From positions 1,105,101 through 1,122,680 of the forward strand of contig MU646311.1 in assembly GCA_026770585.1 (NCBI GenBank): DNA of 17,580 nucleotides, in the 5' to 3' direction. The DNA comes from Baffinella frigidus (taxonomy: Eukaryota > Cryptophyceae > Cryptomonadales > Baffinellaceae). The translations under genes and the position numbers were made by a program. The notes below the pieces were generated by a model. The model saw only the letters and a program-made list of their open reading frames with translations. It was not told where the DNA came from and did not search any database. Positions 13,518-17,580 of the stretch are shown piece by piece; position 1 is the first letter of the stretch, and each line of letters starts with the position of its first letter.

Positions 13518-13625
13518 AGGGAATACACGGTGGCCATGTTGGTTTTGATCCGTAATAAATTAAACTTTCGCTTCTGATGGCTCCAAGGGACTTCGCGACG
13601 CTAGGTGAGGTAGCTCTTTGCGTCG

Positions 13626-13797
13626 CAAGTAGATTGGTACCTCCTTTAGGTCCTTTAGGTTCTTCGAGCTCCCAACATAGGCGGACACCGGAACTTATCC
13701 TGAAGAAAGGCCATGCTTCCTTTCGGATCACATTCAGCCCCCCCGGTGCAGAAGGAGGCGCACCCCCATAGTACCCTACAGTACATGTAGTCCTATC
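13626..13797. other. Unique stretch with repeat fragments
   Basis: The segment 13640-13700 (CCTTTAGGTCCTTTAGGTTC to GGCGGACACCGGAAC) is the reverse complement of about 16100-16165. 13755-13797 resembles the left half of an F118 copy (GGAGGCGCACCCCCATAGTA and CCCTACAGTA), which suggests that M105 copy 4 inserted into an F118 element. The 64- and 84-codon frames here lie within repeats and are not genes. Confidence 0.45.
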
Positions 13798-13901
13798 TAT
13801 CCCTTAAGTGACCAGTAGGCTCATACGCCCTACTGTGGGGCCCTAGGACCTGCCTAGGGCTTCCACGGGCGATTATTCGCCCGTTGGTCACTTAAGGGAT
13901 A
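13798..13901 (-). mobile_element. M105 foldback element, copy 4
   Basis: About 104 bp, reverse orientation relative to 11825. TATCCCTTAAGTGACCAG and TTGGTCACTTAAGGGATA form the ends. The usual GGTCAAATTTGACC palindrome is replaced by CGGGCGATTATTCGCCCG, a palindrome of the same position but different sequence. It is flanked by pieces that look like the left (13755-13797) and right (13902-13955) parts of F118. Confidence 0.8.
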
Positions 13902-13955
13902 GCCCGACGGTGGTCCTATGGGGGAGGGTGGTTCCTTATGAGCAAGGTACCCCTG
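13902..13955 (+). mobile_element. F118 right half, interrupted copy
   Basis: ACGGTGGTCCTATGGGGG, then GGTTCCTTATGAGCAAGGTA and CCCCTG, matches the right half of F118 with a few substitutions. It directly follows M105 copy 4 and is followed by a 39-bp unique stretch before the next F118 copy. Confidence 0.7.
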
Positions 13956-13994
13956 TAGATGTCGTTCTCCCCCACCTCCTTTGGCTTTGGTGTA

Positions 13995-14111
13995 CAGGGG
14001 TACCTCGCTCGTGAGAAACTGCCCTCCCCTAGGACCCTACAGTATGCCTATGTCTAGGGCCCTATGGTGGTCCTGGGGGGGGGGCGTTTTCTCATGAGCG
14101 AGGTACCCCTG
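13995..14111. mobile_element. F118 foldback element, copy 2
   Basis: Complete 117-bp copy with CAGGGGTACCTCGCTCGTGAG and CTCATGAGCGAGGTACCCCTG ends. The arms are complementary including the GTGAGAAAC/GTTTTCTCATG region. Flanks GGTGTA and TAGAGT share only TA at the junction. No longer target duplication is visible, in contrast with copies 1 and 3. Confidence 0.85.
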
Positions 14112-14190
14112 TAGAGTACAGAGGCTCGTTGGGATCCGCTCTGGTACAGAGCACATGACCTCTGTCTAGCACAACCTCGGTGGGGGTGCT
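14112..14190. other. Short unique spacer
   Basis: It contains CAGAGGCTCG and CTCTGGTACAGAG, a small imperfect palindrome near 14140, between F118 copy 2 and M105 copy 5. No gene is present. Confidence 0.4.
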
Positions 14191-14295
14191 TATCCCTTAA
14201 GTGGCCAGGCCCCCAAATTTGCGGGCCAAGAGGTCCTAGGCAGGTCCTAGGGCCCTACCGTAGGGCGTATGCGCCTACTGGTCACTTAAGGGATA
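14191..14295 (+). mobile_element. M105 foldback element, copy 5
   Basis: Complete 105-bp copy in the 11825 orientation. Its inner palindrome is changed to CCCCCAAATTTGCGGG, so the arms near the left end no longer pair fully. The terminal repeats TATCCCTTAAGTGGCC and TGGTCACTTAAGGGATA have one difference. Flanks TGCT and TGGC show no duplication. Confidence 0.85.
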
Positions 14296-14502
14296 TGGCG
14301 GTCGTGGTGGTAGTAATAAAGGTCTCTTTCATTATTTCACCAGGAGTGGGCCCGTCCAGGGACCAGAGAGATTGATAATTTATTGCCAAACAATCAGCGT
14401 CAGTGCCGCACATGCTACGCATTGTGCCACTTACTGTACCCCGTGTCGGCCGCTCATACGGGAATTTTCCGGATGGATTCTAACTCCACCTCCTACGACC
14501 AG
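14296..14502. other. No recognised gene
   Basis: An AATAAA hexamer lies near 14315. The 85-codon plus frame (14383-14640) contains a CRTCYALC string but no known family pattern, and its 3' half lies in the foldback element starting at 14503, so it is not called. Nothing else is visible. Confidence 0.4.
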
Positions 14503-14680
14503 GGACCACCAACCCTCACGGGAGGACCAAATCCATTGATCTCGACCTGTTCCCAAAAGTTGATTGTGTACCAAGATTTTGTCAACTTAAGATCACACAC
14601 CCCAGATCTGGGGTGTCTGCAAGGTGAATTTGAGGTCTGAAAATCGACGATTTGGTCTTTCCCTGAGGGTTGGTGGGACC
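14503..14680. mobile_element. Foldback element with GGACCACCAACCCTCA ends
   Basis: GGACCACCAACCCTCA at the left pairs with TGAGGGTTGGTGG-GACC at the right; a second inner pair, GACCAAATC and GATTTGGTC, follows. In the centre, 14597-14616 is a perfect 20-bp palindrome (ACACCCCAGATCTGGGGTGT). AAGTTGATTGTGTACCAAG and TTTTGTCAACTTAAG resemble the 2868-2925 repeat. The design and ends match 3874-4029, so the two are distant members of one family. Confidence 0.7.
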
Positions 14681-14725
14681 ATCAGAAGCAGCATTCCCCA
14701 GGTCATGCTGGTCCTGTAATCAATA

Positions 14726-14842
14726 CAGGGGTACCTCGCCCATAAGAAACTGCCCCCCCCTAGGACCCTACAGTATGCCTATGCCTATGGCCCTACGGTG
14801 GTCTTAAGGGGGGAGCGGTTTCTTATGAGCGAGGCACCCCTG
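14726..14842. mobile_element. F118 foldback element, copy 3
   Basis: Complete 117-bp copy, CAGGGGTACCTCGCCCATAAG to GAGCGAGGCACCCCTG. It is flanked on both sides by TAATCAATA (14717-14725 and 14843-14851), a perfect 9-bp target duplication. That length differs from the 21 bp at copy 1. Confidence 0.85.
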
Positions 14843-14957
14843 TAATCAATAAGAGCGTGCACTGAGGTCATTTTCAAATGCAGTTTCAAGGGGCGGAGGG
14901 TGTGAGTAATTGACTCCCCAGGAGCGTCCACGTGGACTGTCATGTGCAGCCCTTGAT

Positions 14958-15073
14958 TTACTCGAAGTTAAGGACACGCACCGCCCGCTCCCTAGCTAGG
15001 GTTCTAAAGGTAGGGCGAGTCCTAGGAGCGGAGGAGCACTCTGGGGGCGGTGCGGGTCCTTGATTTCGAGTAA
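14958..15073. mobile_element. Foldback element with TTACTCGAAGTTAAGG ends
   Basis: TTACTCGAAGTTAAGGACACGCACCGCCC at the left (14958-14986) is mirrored at 15045-15073 with a few mismatches. GCTCCCTAG and CTAGGAGC extend the arms inward to a short loop. Single copy in this window, no evident target duplication, no coding capacity. The AGCCCTTGATT before its left end is partly echoed inside its right arm. Confidence 0.7.
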
Positions 15074-15074
15074 C

Positions 15075-15187
15075 CCCAGTATTGATACTATCTTCCCAGC
15101 CGTATCTTCCCCCGCAAGGTGGCCACGTTTCTGCCGGACCTTGAGAGGGATCGCGCGCACTCTACACGGTTCATCAGGAGGCGCAGC
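15075..15187 (+). other. Possible short exon
   Basis: The plus frame from about 15077 reads FPRKVATFLPDLERDR and then AHSTRFIRRRS before entering an F118 fragment. The composition is protein-like and lies just outside the elements. There is no start codon; a CCCGCAAG/GTGG string could be a splice site. No family is recognised. It is listed only because it is the sole non-repeat part of 14300-15330 with such a frame. Confidence 0.2.
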
Positions 15188-15262
15188 CCCCTAGGACCCT
15201 ACAGTAGGCCTAGCCCCATGGTGGTGCTAGGAGGGGGGGGGGCTCCTTATGAGCGAGGTAAG
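15187..15262. mobile_element. F118 fragment
   Basis: CCCCCTAGGACCCTACAGTAGGCC, GGTGGTGCTAGGAGG and CTCCTTATGAGCGAGGTA correspond to the F118 interior and right arm. The terminal CCCCTG is missing and the left arm is reduced. GGAGGCGCA at the left junction is shared with the interrupted copy near 13755, so these two may descend from the same truncated element. Confidence 0.65.
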
Positions 15263-15329
15263 ACTGCACGAGGTGTGTTCGAAGGGAGATGAAGGGAGAT
15301 AGAGCGTCGGCGCCTCCAGACTCAAGAGA

Positions 15330-15392
15330 TAGAACAGTGCGTTTATTACGGATCGAAAACAACATGGTGACCATGTATATTCCCTTCCGCGA
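15330..15392 (-). repeat. Fragment of the 12933-13625 host unit, reversed
   Basis: The reverse complement reads AAGGGAATATACATGG, ACCATGTTGTTTTCGATCCG and TAATAAACGC, matching AGGGAATACACGGTGGCC to CCGTAATAAATTAAAC at 13134-13181. It lies just beyond the 3' end of the minus-strand gene that follows, so it could contribute a downstream or terminator region. Within this fragment the minus strand shows TAATAAA, an AATAAA-type hexamer. Confidence 0.6.
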
Positions 15393-15411
15393 AAGCCTTT
15401 GCCTTGCAAGA

Positions 15412-15831
15412 CTAGGAACTGAACGCTCGGCCAGCAGGGTTCGGCACGCGAGTCCCGCCACGCCCCCTTCCTGCCGCTTGTCCCTTCAGAGCTTGGGGCG
15501 GTGGCGCGACCGCTGCACGCACCGCTGCCGCTGCTGCCGCACGACCCTTATCTGCGTCCGAGACCAGCGCATGTCGCTCCGGCTCCGGAGCTTGCGGCGG
15601 CGGCGCGGACGCTGAACGCGCCACTGCTTGCAGAGCCGCTGCAGCCGCCCGACGATTGGCTGCCTGTTGGATTGGTGTTTGTTTCCCAGATGAAATCACG
15701 GCACGGCGCTCCATCTCGCAGTCTTCAGCATCCTGAAAATTCATTGACCACCCGACAAAGAAAGACAGCAGCGCGGCGAACACCGCGACGATCGCCATCA
15801 TCCGCTCATCCGAGCAAATCCCACCCTCCAT
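15412..15831 (-). CDS. Putative single-pass membrane protein, alanine-rich tail
   Basis: 139 codons from the ATG at 15831 to the stop at 15412-15414. Residues 11-30 (MMAIVAVFAALLSFFVGWSM) form one hydrophobic segment after a short acidic start, MEGGICSDER. This is consistent with a signal anchor or transmembrane helix. Residues about 60-130 are rich in Ala, Arg, Pro and Gly (RRAAAAALQAVA, SAPPPQAPEPE), which suggests a disordered tail. The start was chosen because it has G at -3 and G at +4; the frame stays open for 39 more codons upstream. GC content and codon pattern differ from the surrounding repeats. The family is not recognised, and introns cannot be excluded. It diverges from the plus-strand gene start at 16001, 169 bp away. 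Confidence 0.45.
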   Translation of the reverse strand: MEGGICSDERMMAIVAVFAALLSFFVGWSMNFQDAEDCEMERRAVISSGKQTPIQQAANRRAAAAALQAVARSASAPPPQAPEPERHALVSDADKGRAAAAAAVRAAVAPPPQALKGQAAGRGRGGTRVPNPAGRAFSS

Positions 15832-16000
15832 GACTGCCTCGGCCGGTGGAAGCTGGGCAGAAGGCTGGAAGGAGGGGGGCAGATCGGATGGGGCGCAAAA
15901 AGATGTGGATTTTTGTTTCGAAAAAAATCCATTTGACCAGTTCTGCAATTGAGGGGCGCATTGAAAGCGGCTGGGGGACTCTCAGTTGAATCATCTCGTC
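15832..16000. promoter_or_regulatory. Candidate divergent promoter interval
   Basis: The 169 bp between the minus-strand ATG (15831) and the plus-strand ATG (16001) contain no element of the families listed here. A GAAAAAAATCC/TTTTTGTTTCG stretch and an AGTTGAATCATC string are present. No canonical TATA box is evident. Its assignment as a shared promoter is inferred from the gene arrangement only. Confidence 0.25.
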
Positions 16001-16174
16001 ATGGGGTGCGGACAGAGCAAGGCGCGCGCCGCAGTTTTAATCATTCGAAAGGCACGCCAGCGAGGTTCAGGAGAGGCATCGGAGGGCTTCCAGTTTAGTT
16101 TCTGCAGGATACGTTCCGGTGTCCGCCTATGTTGGGAGCTCGAAGAACCTAAAGGACCTAAAGTTGAATCCTAG
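16001..16174 (+). CDS. 5' part of a putative N-myristoylated protein
   Basis: The frame begins MGCGQSKARAAV. Met-Gly-Cys with Ser at position 6 and a following Lys is the usual pattern for N-myristoylation plus palmitoylation, which would tether the protein to a membrane. The ATG has G at -3 and G at +4. The frame then reads about 25 more plausible residues (LIIRKARQRGSGEASEG) and enters a repeat copied from 13640-13700, ending at 16174. The true 3' end of the exon is probably before about 16110: a GAG/GTTCAG site near 16065 could be a splice donor. The likely terminal exon is at 16486-16575. The protein itself is not recognised. Confidence 0.4.
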   Translation: MGCGQSKARAAVLIIRKARQRGSGEASEGFQFSFCRIRSGVRLCWELEEPKGPKVES

Positions 16175-16262
16175 CGTCGAAGCAAAAATCATTTTTCTGC
16201 AGATCCCAAAGGGCGTGTCGTTGGCATATGGTGGGGGAACAATAAAACCTGAAGGACCTACT
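16100..16262 (+). repeat. Copy of the CTAAAGGACCTAAAG-containing host repeat
   Basis: TTCCGGTGTCCGCCTATGTT, GGGAGCTCGAAGAACC and TAAAGGACCTAAAG are the complement of 13640-13700. Then GAAGCAAAAATCATTTTTCTGC, GCGTGTCGTTGGCATATG and AATAAAACCTGAAGGACCTA match 13286-13372 in the same direction. This is the same unit as at 13200-13376, here joined differently, and it probably forms part of an intron of the gene starting at 16001. Confidence 0.7.
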
Positions 16263-16274
16263 GGGGTGAGGGCA

Positions 16275-16343
16275 CCGGCCTTATCTTCCGCCTTGCCTTA
16301 TCTTCCGCCTTGCTCTTCCGCCTTGCTCGGAAGATAAGGCCGG
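16275..16343. repeat. Hairpin with tandem CTTATCTTCCGCCTTGC loop
   Basis: CCGGCCTTATCTTCCG (16275-16290) is the exact complement of CGGAAGATAAGGCCGG (16328-16343). The 37-bp loop is made of CCTTGCCTTATCTTCCG and CTCTTCCGCCTTGCT, tandem copies of the arm. The left arm is thus both inverted and tandemly repeated. CACCGG/CCGGTG pairs lie further out. Confidence 0.8.
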
Positions 16344-16395
16344 AGAGGGAGCAGCCGGTGATCTCAAAAGGAAACTTGTGAATGCAAAATTATTG

Positions 16396-16465
16396 GATTC
16401 AATGAAAATTACTAAACAAATGCTTTAATATTACTAGTATAACTCATTGTGTGTAGTAAATTTCG
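16396..16465 (-). mobile_element. Diverged relative of the 4841-4971 foldback
   Basis: GGATTCAATGAAAATTACTA, AAATGCTTTAATATTAC and GTGTAGTAAATTTC match the reverse complement of 4870-4945 at most positions. The outer TGAAAACGGTTTTAATTTAC arms are not recognisable. It therefore appears to be an old or truncated copy. It lies between the two candidate exons of the plus-strand gene. Confidence 0.65.
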
Positions 16466-16485
16466 CCGACGCTCAAGGGAAATAG

Positions 16486-16575
16486 GGGCAAGTGCTGCTG
16501 AAGTCTAGTACTTTCCGGGCCTCTGCAGATGTGATCGACGCCATGTCGGCGGCCAAGAAGCTCAAGTCGGCTTAA
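16486..16575 (+). CDS. Candidate terminal exon ending in AAKKLKSA
   Basis: The plus frame reads QVLLKSSTFRASADVIDAM and then SAAKKLKSA, with stop TAA at 16573-16575. The lysine-rich C-terminus with a protein-like composition is followed at once by AATAAA. A TAG stop lies at 16483-16485 just upstream, so the frame needs an acceptor: AATAG/GGG at 16485 or GTCTAG/TAC at about 16509. It may be the end of the gene starting at 16001, with intron repeats in between. This is an inference from position and strand. Confidence 0.35.
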   Translation, partial: GQVLLKSSTFRASADVIDAMSAAKKLKSA

Positions 16576-16580
16576 ATAAA
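16575..16580 (+). terminator. AATAAA polyadenylation-like hexamer
   Basis: AATAAA overlaps the stop codon of the 16486-16575 frame. A second AATAAA lies at 16650-16655, followed by GTAGGACCC repeats. The usual spacing between hexamer and stop is longer, so the second site is an equally good candidate. Confidence 0.35.
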
Positions 16581-16604
16581 GTCACAGCGTGAATGTTTCC
16601 GTCC

Positions 16605-16730
16605 CTACGTACAGTAGGACCATAGGAAGGTGCGTTGTTTGGGAGGTGCAATAAAGTAGGACCCTAGGAGGGTACAGTAGGACCCAAGGGAGGTACAGTA
16701 CATGTAGGACCCTAGGGAGGGTTCCTTGCG
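16605..16730 (+). repeat. GTAGGACCCTAGGAGGTACA short repeats
   Basis: ACAGTAGGACC-ATAGGAAGG, AGTAGGACCCTAGGAGGGTA, CAGTAGGACCCAAGGGAGG and TGTAGGACCCTAGGGAGGG are four related units. The GTACAGTACATGTAG string also occurs near 13780. These resemble the F118 interior (TAGGACCCTACAGTA) rearranged in tandem. Confidence 0.7.
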
Positions 16731-16776
16731 TAATAAAAACATTGTACTACCCTGTAACCTAAGATGTGGTTTCCTA

Positions 16777-16845
16777 CAGGGGTACCTCGCTCATCAGAAA
16801 ACGCCCACCCCCTGAGACAGCAACAGGGCCCTAGGCATAAGACAG
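16777..16845 (+). mobile_element. F118 left half
   Basis: CAGGGGTACCTCGCTCATCAG, GAAAACGCCCACCCCC and GGGCCCTAGGCATA match the left part of F118. The right arm is missing, and the sequence continues with AGACAGTATTTTGTGCCCC. No target duplication can be assessed. Confidence 0.7.
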
Positions 16846-16885
16846 TATTTTGTGCCCCAAAGTCATCGCTCGAAGGATTCACTGC

Positions 16886-16905
16886 TCGGAATCGAACCCA
16901 GAACG
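16886..16905 (-). other. Box B-like tRNA promoter sequence
   Basis: On the minus strand GGGTTCGATTCC matches the RNA polymerase III box B consensus (GGTTCGANTCC). Upstream on that strand, GCCGGTCGTCTGGTTATGA resembles a weak box A, but the spacing is too short for a normal tRNA. The expected anticodon arm does not pair. It could be a remnant of a tRNA or a SINE head rather than a gene. Confidence 0.3.
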
Positions 16906-16931
16906 TACAGGGTTCATAACCAGACGACCGG

Positions 16932-17095
16932 CACTTATTGACACTTATTGACTTCATTCGAAAGAGAAATGCACGGCACATAATTGAGGCGAGGTTAGGA
17001 AAACATTTGGGAACTGCACCAGAGTTTTCCTGCCCAAGAGACTGCCACTACCCATATGGGGGTCCACCGAGGAACAGGGTCACAATAAGCGTCCA
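16932..17095 (+). repeat. 164-bp dispersed repeat, inverted partner of 11479-11641
   Basis: CACTTATTGACACTTATTGAC, GAAAGAGAAATGCACGGCAC, GAGTTTTCCTGCCCAAGAG and GTCACAATAAGCGTCC. The two copies differ at about five positions. The 123-codon plus frame (16938-17309) runs through the repeat and on to a stop near 17309. Within the repeat most differences change amino acids. The left boundary coincides with the tRNA-like remnant. Confidence 0.75.
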
Positions 17096-17309
17096 CCGTT
17101 CCCTGGTTTCTCCCGCAGAGCACCCACTGTGTAAGGGCCTCTGCCTAAGCCACACACAGTTGCCCCGTGAAACCTCCTTTCAAGCGGATGGCAAGCGGGG
17201 CAAAAATATGTGGGCCACTCTCCTTGCGGCCAACGCACGAAGAGAGTGGAAATCCCCTTCACCACTTAGGCCCCCACGTTGCGATGTGGAGAAAACCCCT
17301 TTCGTGTGA
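17096..17309 (+). other. Open frame after a splice-acceptor-like site
   Basis: CCCTGGTTTCTCCCGCAG at about 17101-17118 is a good match to a polypyrimidine tract plus CAG acceptor. The frame after it reads EHPLCKGLCLSHTQLP and later NMWATLLAANARREWK, to TGA at 17307-17309. It is not recognised as any family. It may be a genuine terminal exon or a chance frame; the stop falls inside the following hairpin. Confidence 0.25.
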
Positions 17310-17360
17310 GCCTCGGTCGGACAGTTGATGAGCCTCATCACCTGTCCGATCGAGGCTCAC
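17306..17360. other. Compact hairpin, 19-bp stem plus 7-bp cap stem
   Basis: GTGAGCCTCGGTCGGACAG and CTGTCCGATCGAGGCTCAC pair fully (one G-U or G-T position). After a one-base mismatch, TGATGAG pairs with CTCATCA around a single-base loop. The total is about 27 base pairs in 55 bases. No second copy is seen in the window. Candidate roles are a small foldback element, a hairpin RNA or a 3'-end structure. Confidence 0.8.
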
Positions 17361-17580
17361 GCTTCGGTGGTGTCTATTTCCCCCCAAGGTCCCCTGCTTG
17401 GGCTCAGTCAGTCCTGGCACCAGGATACCGAGCCCGCGCTCATCGTGCTACAGTGACGACCCTGGGTATCCTCCTCGTAGGCTGCCAGCATCCTACAGGG
17501 TTGTGAGGCGCCGGTGCCGCGAGAGGTCCCGGTCCACCCCCCCCTACCTCCCTCGCGAAGCCCCTCGATTCGCTACTCAC
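17361..17580. other. End of the window, no recognised feature
   Basis: The sequence is GC-rich and shows no repeat partner elsewhere in the window and no recognisable motif. The plus open frame ending at 17506 overlaps the hairpin and has no support. CACCAGGATACC (near 17419) and GGGTATCCTCC (near 17463) are a weak inverted pair. Confidence 0.4.

Larger units (their letters stand above)
12933..13625 (+). repeat. Duplicated host segment, copies interrupted by elements
   Basis: CTTGCGCTGAGGGGCGTATTC occurs at 12936 and 13228. TTAGGTCCTAGTCTTACAAG occurs at 12961 and 13378. AGGGAATACACGGTGGCCATG occurs at 13134 and 13517. CTCCAAGGGACTTCGCGACG occurs at 13196 and 13581. The unit is about 416 bp in tandem before insertions. 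The first copy holds F118 (12992-13109) and the second holds M105 (13413-13517), each at a site that is uninterrupted in the other copy. Fragments of the same unit appear reversed at 15330-15390 and direct at 16150-16260. No frame is kept across the copies. Confidence 0.8.

Noticed and set aside
16870-16935. tRNA gene on the minus strand
   Set aside because: A box B match is present, but no anticodon arm of five pairs with a seven-base loop can be drawn, and the distance to a box A candidate is too short.
17306-17360. Hammerhead ribozyme, because of TGATGAG in the hairpin
   Set aside because: The required GAAA box and cleavage-site arrangement are missing; TGATGAG is simply one arm of the cap stem.

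Overview
This window looks like nuclear DNA of a repeat-rich eukaryote, most likely an alga or other protist. The reasons are runs of CCCTAAA/CCCCAAA-type telomere-like repeat, many short non-autonomous inverted-repeat elements, AATAAA-type polyadenylation hexamers, intron-like splice signals, ankyrin-repeat fragments and a protein start with an N-myristoylation signature. The sequence alone does not name a species. No bacterial operon, rRNA, convincing tRNA, CRISPR array, transposase or reverse transcriptase was recognised. Most long open frames lie inside repeats and are not credible genes.

Layout. 1-1045: a dispersed repeat followed by a pyrimidine-rich minisatellite with alternating long and short higher-order units. 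1050-2660: AT-rich spacer, then a complex satellite with AAT and AATT microsatellites. 2640-5060: mosaic of short foldback elements and a repeated coding-like motif. 5085-5995: telomere-like 25-bp tandem array and unrecognised spacer. 5996-7990: inverted-repeat elements nested in and around GC-rich unique sequence, including an 87-bp perfect inverted repeat. 7700-9290: a family of GTGCACCTCCGG repeats and an AAACCCC array. 9445-11340: dense inverted repeats, including a 66-bp-arm foldback. 11350-12180: inverted-repeat elements. 12188-12645: decayed ankyrin-repeat gene on the minus strand, next to an AAACACC array. 12936-15260: duplicated host sequence cut by two foldback families. 15412-16580: the only place where genes look plausible, with a minus-strand membrane protein and a plus-strand gene start that diverge from about 170 bp. 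16600-17580: repeat fragments, a long inverted-repeat partner, a compact hairpin and unassigned sequence.

Main families, named for this report. M192: three 192-bp copies with TA ends and terminal repeats. M105: five copies of about 105 bp with TATCCCTTAAGTGGCC ends. F118: about six copies with CAGGGGTACCTCGCTC ends. F175: two 175-bp copies with TAGAGCGCTGTGC ends. E: a repeat carrying GAA/TTC triplets. R1: a dispersed CCTAGG-containing repeat. None shows a protein-coding core, so they would have to be mobilised by enzymes encoded elsewhere. The most interesting points are splice-site-like signals conserved inside M192, unusually long and unequal target duplications around F118, and a nearby uninterrupted duplicate of a host segment that shows what two insertions did.
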